A stretch of 64,000 nt of DNA from Synoicihabitans lomoniglobus. Its GTDB lineage: Bacteria; Verrucomicrobiota; Verrucomicrobiia; Opitutales; Opitutaceae. Below, piece by piece: positions 61,543 to 64,000 of this stretch. The translations under genes were made by a program, and so were the position numbers. The stretch covers positions 367,501 to 431,500 of the forward strand of contig NZ_CP119075.1 in assembly GCF_029023725.1 (NCBI RefSeq), written 5' to 3'. Under the pieces are notes generated by a model. It ran no database searches. It was not told where the DNA came from and worked only from the letters and a program-made list of their open reading frames with translations. The stretch's first letter is position 1. The number at the start of each line of letters is the position of its first letter.

Positions 61543-64000
61543 GTGAAGACTCCGACCATCAAGGATATCCGTGCCGCCGCCGCCGCTCGTCGGTCCCGGC
61601 GGGAGCGTCAGCGCCGCTGGTTGATCGGCCTCGGAGTCGGGGTCGTGGTCGTGGGGGTTCTGGCGGTGTTTGTGCTGCCGCCCTGGGTGAGGAGCCAAGT
61701 GGAGACGCGTTTGGGCGCTGCCTTGCGGCGGCCGGTGACGGTGGAGCGTGTGTCGCTCAATTTGTTCACGCTGACGGCGACGTTGGAACAGGTCGCGATT
61801 GCCGAAACCGATGGCTCGTTGTTCGCTCGATGGGATCGGTTGCTGGTCAACGGGGATGCATTGGCCTGGGTGCGAGGCATTCGCGGGTTTGACCGGATTG
61901 AGTTGGATGGCTTCGAGGGACGCGTGGGGCTCGATGCGGAGGGCGCCCTTAATTTTGCTGATTTGCTGGAGCGGAACGATGCGGAGGAAGCGACGGAAAC
62001 GGGGCGGTTGAAGTTGGCGATCGACGCGTTGGTGGTGCGCGAGGCCAAATTGAATTTCAGGGATGCGAGCCGGTCGGTGCCGTTTGCCACGACCCTGGGC
62101 CCCATGAGTTTTACGTTGGAGGGCTTTCGCACGGAGCACGATGCCGAGGCGCCGTATGAGTTCGTGGCGACCACCGAGGCGGGGGAGTCTTTGCGATGGA
62201 AAGGCCAACTCTCGGCGGTGCCGCTGCGTTCGGCCGGCTCGATCGAGATCAGTGGTCTGCATCTGGCCAAGTATGCCCCTTATTACGCTGATTTGATCGG
62301 CTTCCAAGTGAGGGAGGGACGGATGACGGTCGCGGGCGACTACACGACAAATCTGAGCGGAGACGCGCCGGAAGTGCGGTTGTCGAACGCGAAGGTGGAC
62401 GTGACCGCGTTGCAATTGGGCAAGTCGGGCGACGCGACTCCGGTGATGCGGGCGGAGCGCCTCGGAGCGGAGGGAATCAACTTTGATTTGGGTCGGCGCA
62501 CGGTTGAGGTCGCTCAGGTGAGTTGGACCGGAGGTGACCTCACGGCGACGCGCACGGCGGCGGGCATTGACTGGATCGATCTACTGGTCGGCCAGGGGGA
62601 GAGTGAAACCACAGCGGCGGGAGCGGAACCTTTCGGTGCCAAAATCAACGCGATTGCGATCGAGGGGGTGGACGTGCGGTGGGTCGACCAGAGCCTGCCG
62701 CTGCCGGTCGAGGTGAGGGTTTCGCCGCTGCGGCTGACGTTGGGAAAGGTCGATCTCACCCGGCTCGATACGGCGGTCGCGGTCGGACTGAGGGCCACGT
62801 TCGCGAGCGGGGGCGAAGTGCAGGTTTCGGGCGAGACGAGCCTGGTGCCGTTCAAGCCGGCTCTCTTGGTCAGTGTCACGGATCTGAATTTGGCGACGAT
62901 GGGTGGTTATGTGGCGGAAGCCACCGGATACAATCTGACCCAAGGTCGATTGAGCTTGGAAGGTCAACTCGGCGCGACGGACGAGGCCCTGGTCTGGCGG
63001 GGGCAAACGAATCTGGCGGGCGCGCGGCTGAGCAACGTCGACGGCGGGCCTTTGACCGGGTGGGAGAATTTGCAGGTCACCGGCATCGATCTCGTGACCG
63101 AGCCCATGACGGTCGAAGTTGCATCCGTGCGTTGGATACGACCGGACGTGACCGTGGTGATGGATGCCGCGGGCTCGACCAACTGGAGGGCGGGATTCCT
63201 CGCCACCCCGGAAATTGCGGTGCCGGTGGCGGCGGCGCCGACTGCCGTCGCGCCGGTGATTCGCGTGAACCGGGTGGAGTTGGTGGAGGCGCGCATCGAT
63301 TTTACGGATACGTCGTTGGCCGCCCCGGTGAAACTGTCCCTCGAAGCGCTCTCGGGGGAATTGACCGGTCTTTCGTCCGTCGAAGTCGCCAAAGGGCGGG
63401 CCGACCTGCGCGGCAAGGTCAACGGGTTGGCCCCCGTGGCGATTGCGGGCAATTTCAACCCGCTCGGTCGTCCGGCTTACACCGATGTGAAGATTGATTT
63501 TGATCGGATCGATCTGGTGCCGATCGATGGTTACATTGGCAAATATGCCGGTTATGCGCTGCAGCGGGGCCGCCTTTCCCTCGATATTGATTTCAAGCTG
63601 CAGGATCGCCAGGTGAGCAGTGAATCGGTGGCGACGCTCGACGACTTTACGTTGGGAGGGAAAGTCAAAAGCCCGGATGCCACCAGTCTGCCGGTGGGTC
63701 TCGCGGTCGCGTTGTTGAAGGATACCAAGGGGCAAATCGTAGTCGATGTGCCGGTCGCCGGCAGTCTGGATGATCCGGAGTTTCGCTTCGGCCGCGTGGT
63801 GTGGCGGGTGATTACGAATCTGTTGACCAAAGTGGCGACCTCACCGTTTGCGCTGCTGGGCTCGATGGTCGGGGGAGCGCAGGATGAAGAGCTGGATCGC
63901 CAGGAGTTCGTCGCGGGCGCGGCGAGTTTGACGGACGCTTCGATGGCCAAACTCGATACGCTGTCGCGCGCGCTCCGGGAACGGCCGGGGCTGGTGCTCG
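61543..64000 (+). CDS. DUF748 / AsmA-like protein (runs off the window end)
   Basis: A large membrane-anchored protein; about 819 codons visible, no stop inside the window. I read it from GTG at 61543 (a GTG at 61534 is also in frame). A basic start (KDIRAAAAARRSRRERQRR) and one TM helix (WLIGLGVGVVVVGVLAVFV) precede AsmA-like beta repeats (VETRLGAALRRPVTVERV). The C-terminal RFGRVVWRVITNLLTKVAT, SPFALLGS, and IDFKLQDRQ are hallmarks of DUF748. These proteins are periplasmic and are suspected to move or bridge lipids to the outer membrane. It follows the peroxiredoxin on the same strand. Confidence 0.88.
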   Translation, partial: MKTPTIKDIRAAAAARRSRRERQRRWLIGLGVGVVVVGVLAVFVLPPWVRSQVETRLGAALRRPVTVERVSLNLFTLTATLEQVAIAETDGSLFARWDRLLVNGDALAWVRGIRGFDRIELDGFEGRVGLDAEGALNFADLLERNDAEEATETGRLKLAIDALVVREAKLNFRDASRSVPFATTLGPMSFTLEGFRTEHDAEAPYEFVATTEAGESLRWKGQLSAVPLRSAGSIEISGLHLAKYAPYYADLIGFQVREGRMTVAGDYTTNLSGDAPEVRLSNAKVDVTALQLGKSGDATPVMRAERLGAEGINFDLGRRTVEVAQVSWTGGDLTATRTAAGIDWIDLLVGQGESETTAAGAEPFGAKINAIAIEGVDVRWVDQSLPLPVEVRVSPLRLTLGKVDLTRLDTAVAVGLRATFASGGEVQVSGETSLVPFKPALLVSVTDLNLATMGGYVAEATGYNLTQGRLSLEGQLGATDEALVWRGQTNLAGARLSNVDGGPLTGWENLQVTGIDLVTEPMTVEVASVRWIRPDVTVVMDAAGSTNWRAGFLATPEIAVPVAAAPTAVAPVIRVNRVELVEARIDFTDTSLAAPVKLSLEALSGELTGLSSVEVAKGRADLRGKVNGLAPVAIAGNFNPLGRPAYTDVKIDFDRIDLVPIDGYIGKYAGYALQRGRLSLDIDFKLQDRQVSSESVATLDDFTLGGKVKSPDATSLPVGLAVALLKDTKGQIVVDVPVAGSLDDPEFRFGRVVWRVITNLLTKVATSPFALLGSMVGGAQDEELDRQEFVAGAASLTDASMAKLDTLSRALRERPGLVL

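Overview
The window is high-GC bacterial chromosome, densely packed, with no rRNA, tRNA, prophage, insertion sequence or CRISPR array that I could find. The gene families suggest a Verrucomicrobiota member close to the Opitutaceae: a PmoA-type DUF6807 protein, paired Gfo/Idh/MocA oxidoreductases, a Tat-exported hydroxypyruvate-isomerase-like protein, a large secreted LamG/FG-GAP protein with 'NDNWGG' repeats, and many GTG starts. This is inference from family content, not from a marker gene. Calls rest on reading the translations by eye; no database search was possible.

Layout. (1) 1-6925, minus strand: an iron-acquisition block reading from an unknown small ORF and a Fur-family regulator into a catecholate-type TonB-dependent receptor, a PKHD-type Fe(II) dioxygenase, a TPR-like protein, a PepSY membrane protein and a second TonB receptor cut by the window edge. 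Its upstream region has a 7-1-7 palindrome and a Fur-box-like site. (2) 7000-14800: a Cys-rich small protein, a CobW GTPase, a LysM/amidase, a small CP-motif protein, the secreted FG-GAP protein, a WD40 protein and a TIM-barrel isomerase. (3) 15167-26057: a signalling region with a cyclase carrying a degenerate histidine-kinase dimerisation domain and a receiver, a His-rich CobW GTPase, a hybrid kinase, CheY-like and DHp-REC proteins, a Do protease and an OmpR-type two-component pair. (4) 26104-31520: a translationally coupled glycosyltransferase run (GT2/GT-C fusion, DUF2064, adenylate cyclase, GT-C). (5) 31517-35168, minus: outer membrane protein, small secreted protein, pyruvate kinase, MBL hydrolase. 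(6) 35316-40309: DUF6807 protein, then a PTPS-type pterin synthase, FolE2 and, after a four-domain TonB_C protein, a sepiapterin-reductase-like SDR: a possible tetrahydrobiopterin pathway. (7) 40338-45957, minus: A+T-rich lipoprotein, GHMP-kinase/UDPGP fusion, GalU-like protein, MscS channel. (8) 46035-52428: a sucrose-type module made of a fructokinase, a sucrose-phosphatase/glycosidase fusion, an SSS symporter and a sucrose-phosphate-synthase-like GT4. (9) 52573-64000: two oxidoreductases, a methyltransferase, RuvB, VapBC with two matching operator boxes, MurA, an RG-rich disordered protein, dUTPase, peroxiredoxin and a DUF748 protein running off the end.

The most unusual points are the receiver proteins with a kinase dimerisation domain but no ATPase domain, the phosphatase-glycosidase fusion, the candidate biopterin gene set, the kinase/nucleotidyltransferase fusion beside a degenerate GalU, a CobW GTPase with a large His-rich insert, and a small family of ACC-N5-GGT palindromes, one of which lies in frame inside a glycosyltransferase gene.
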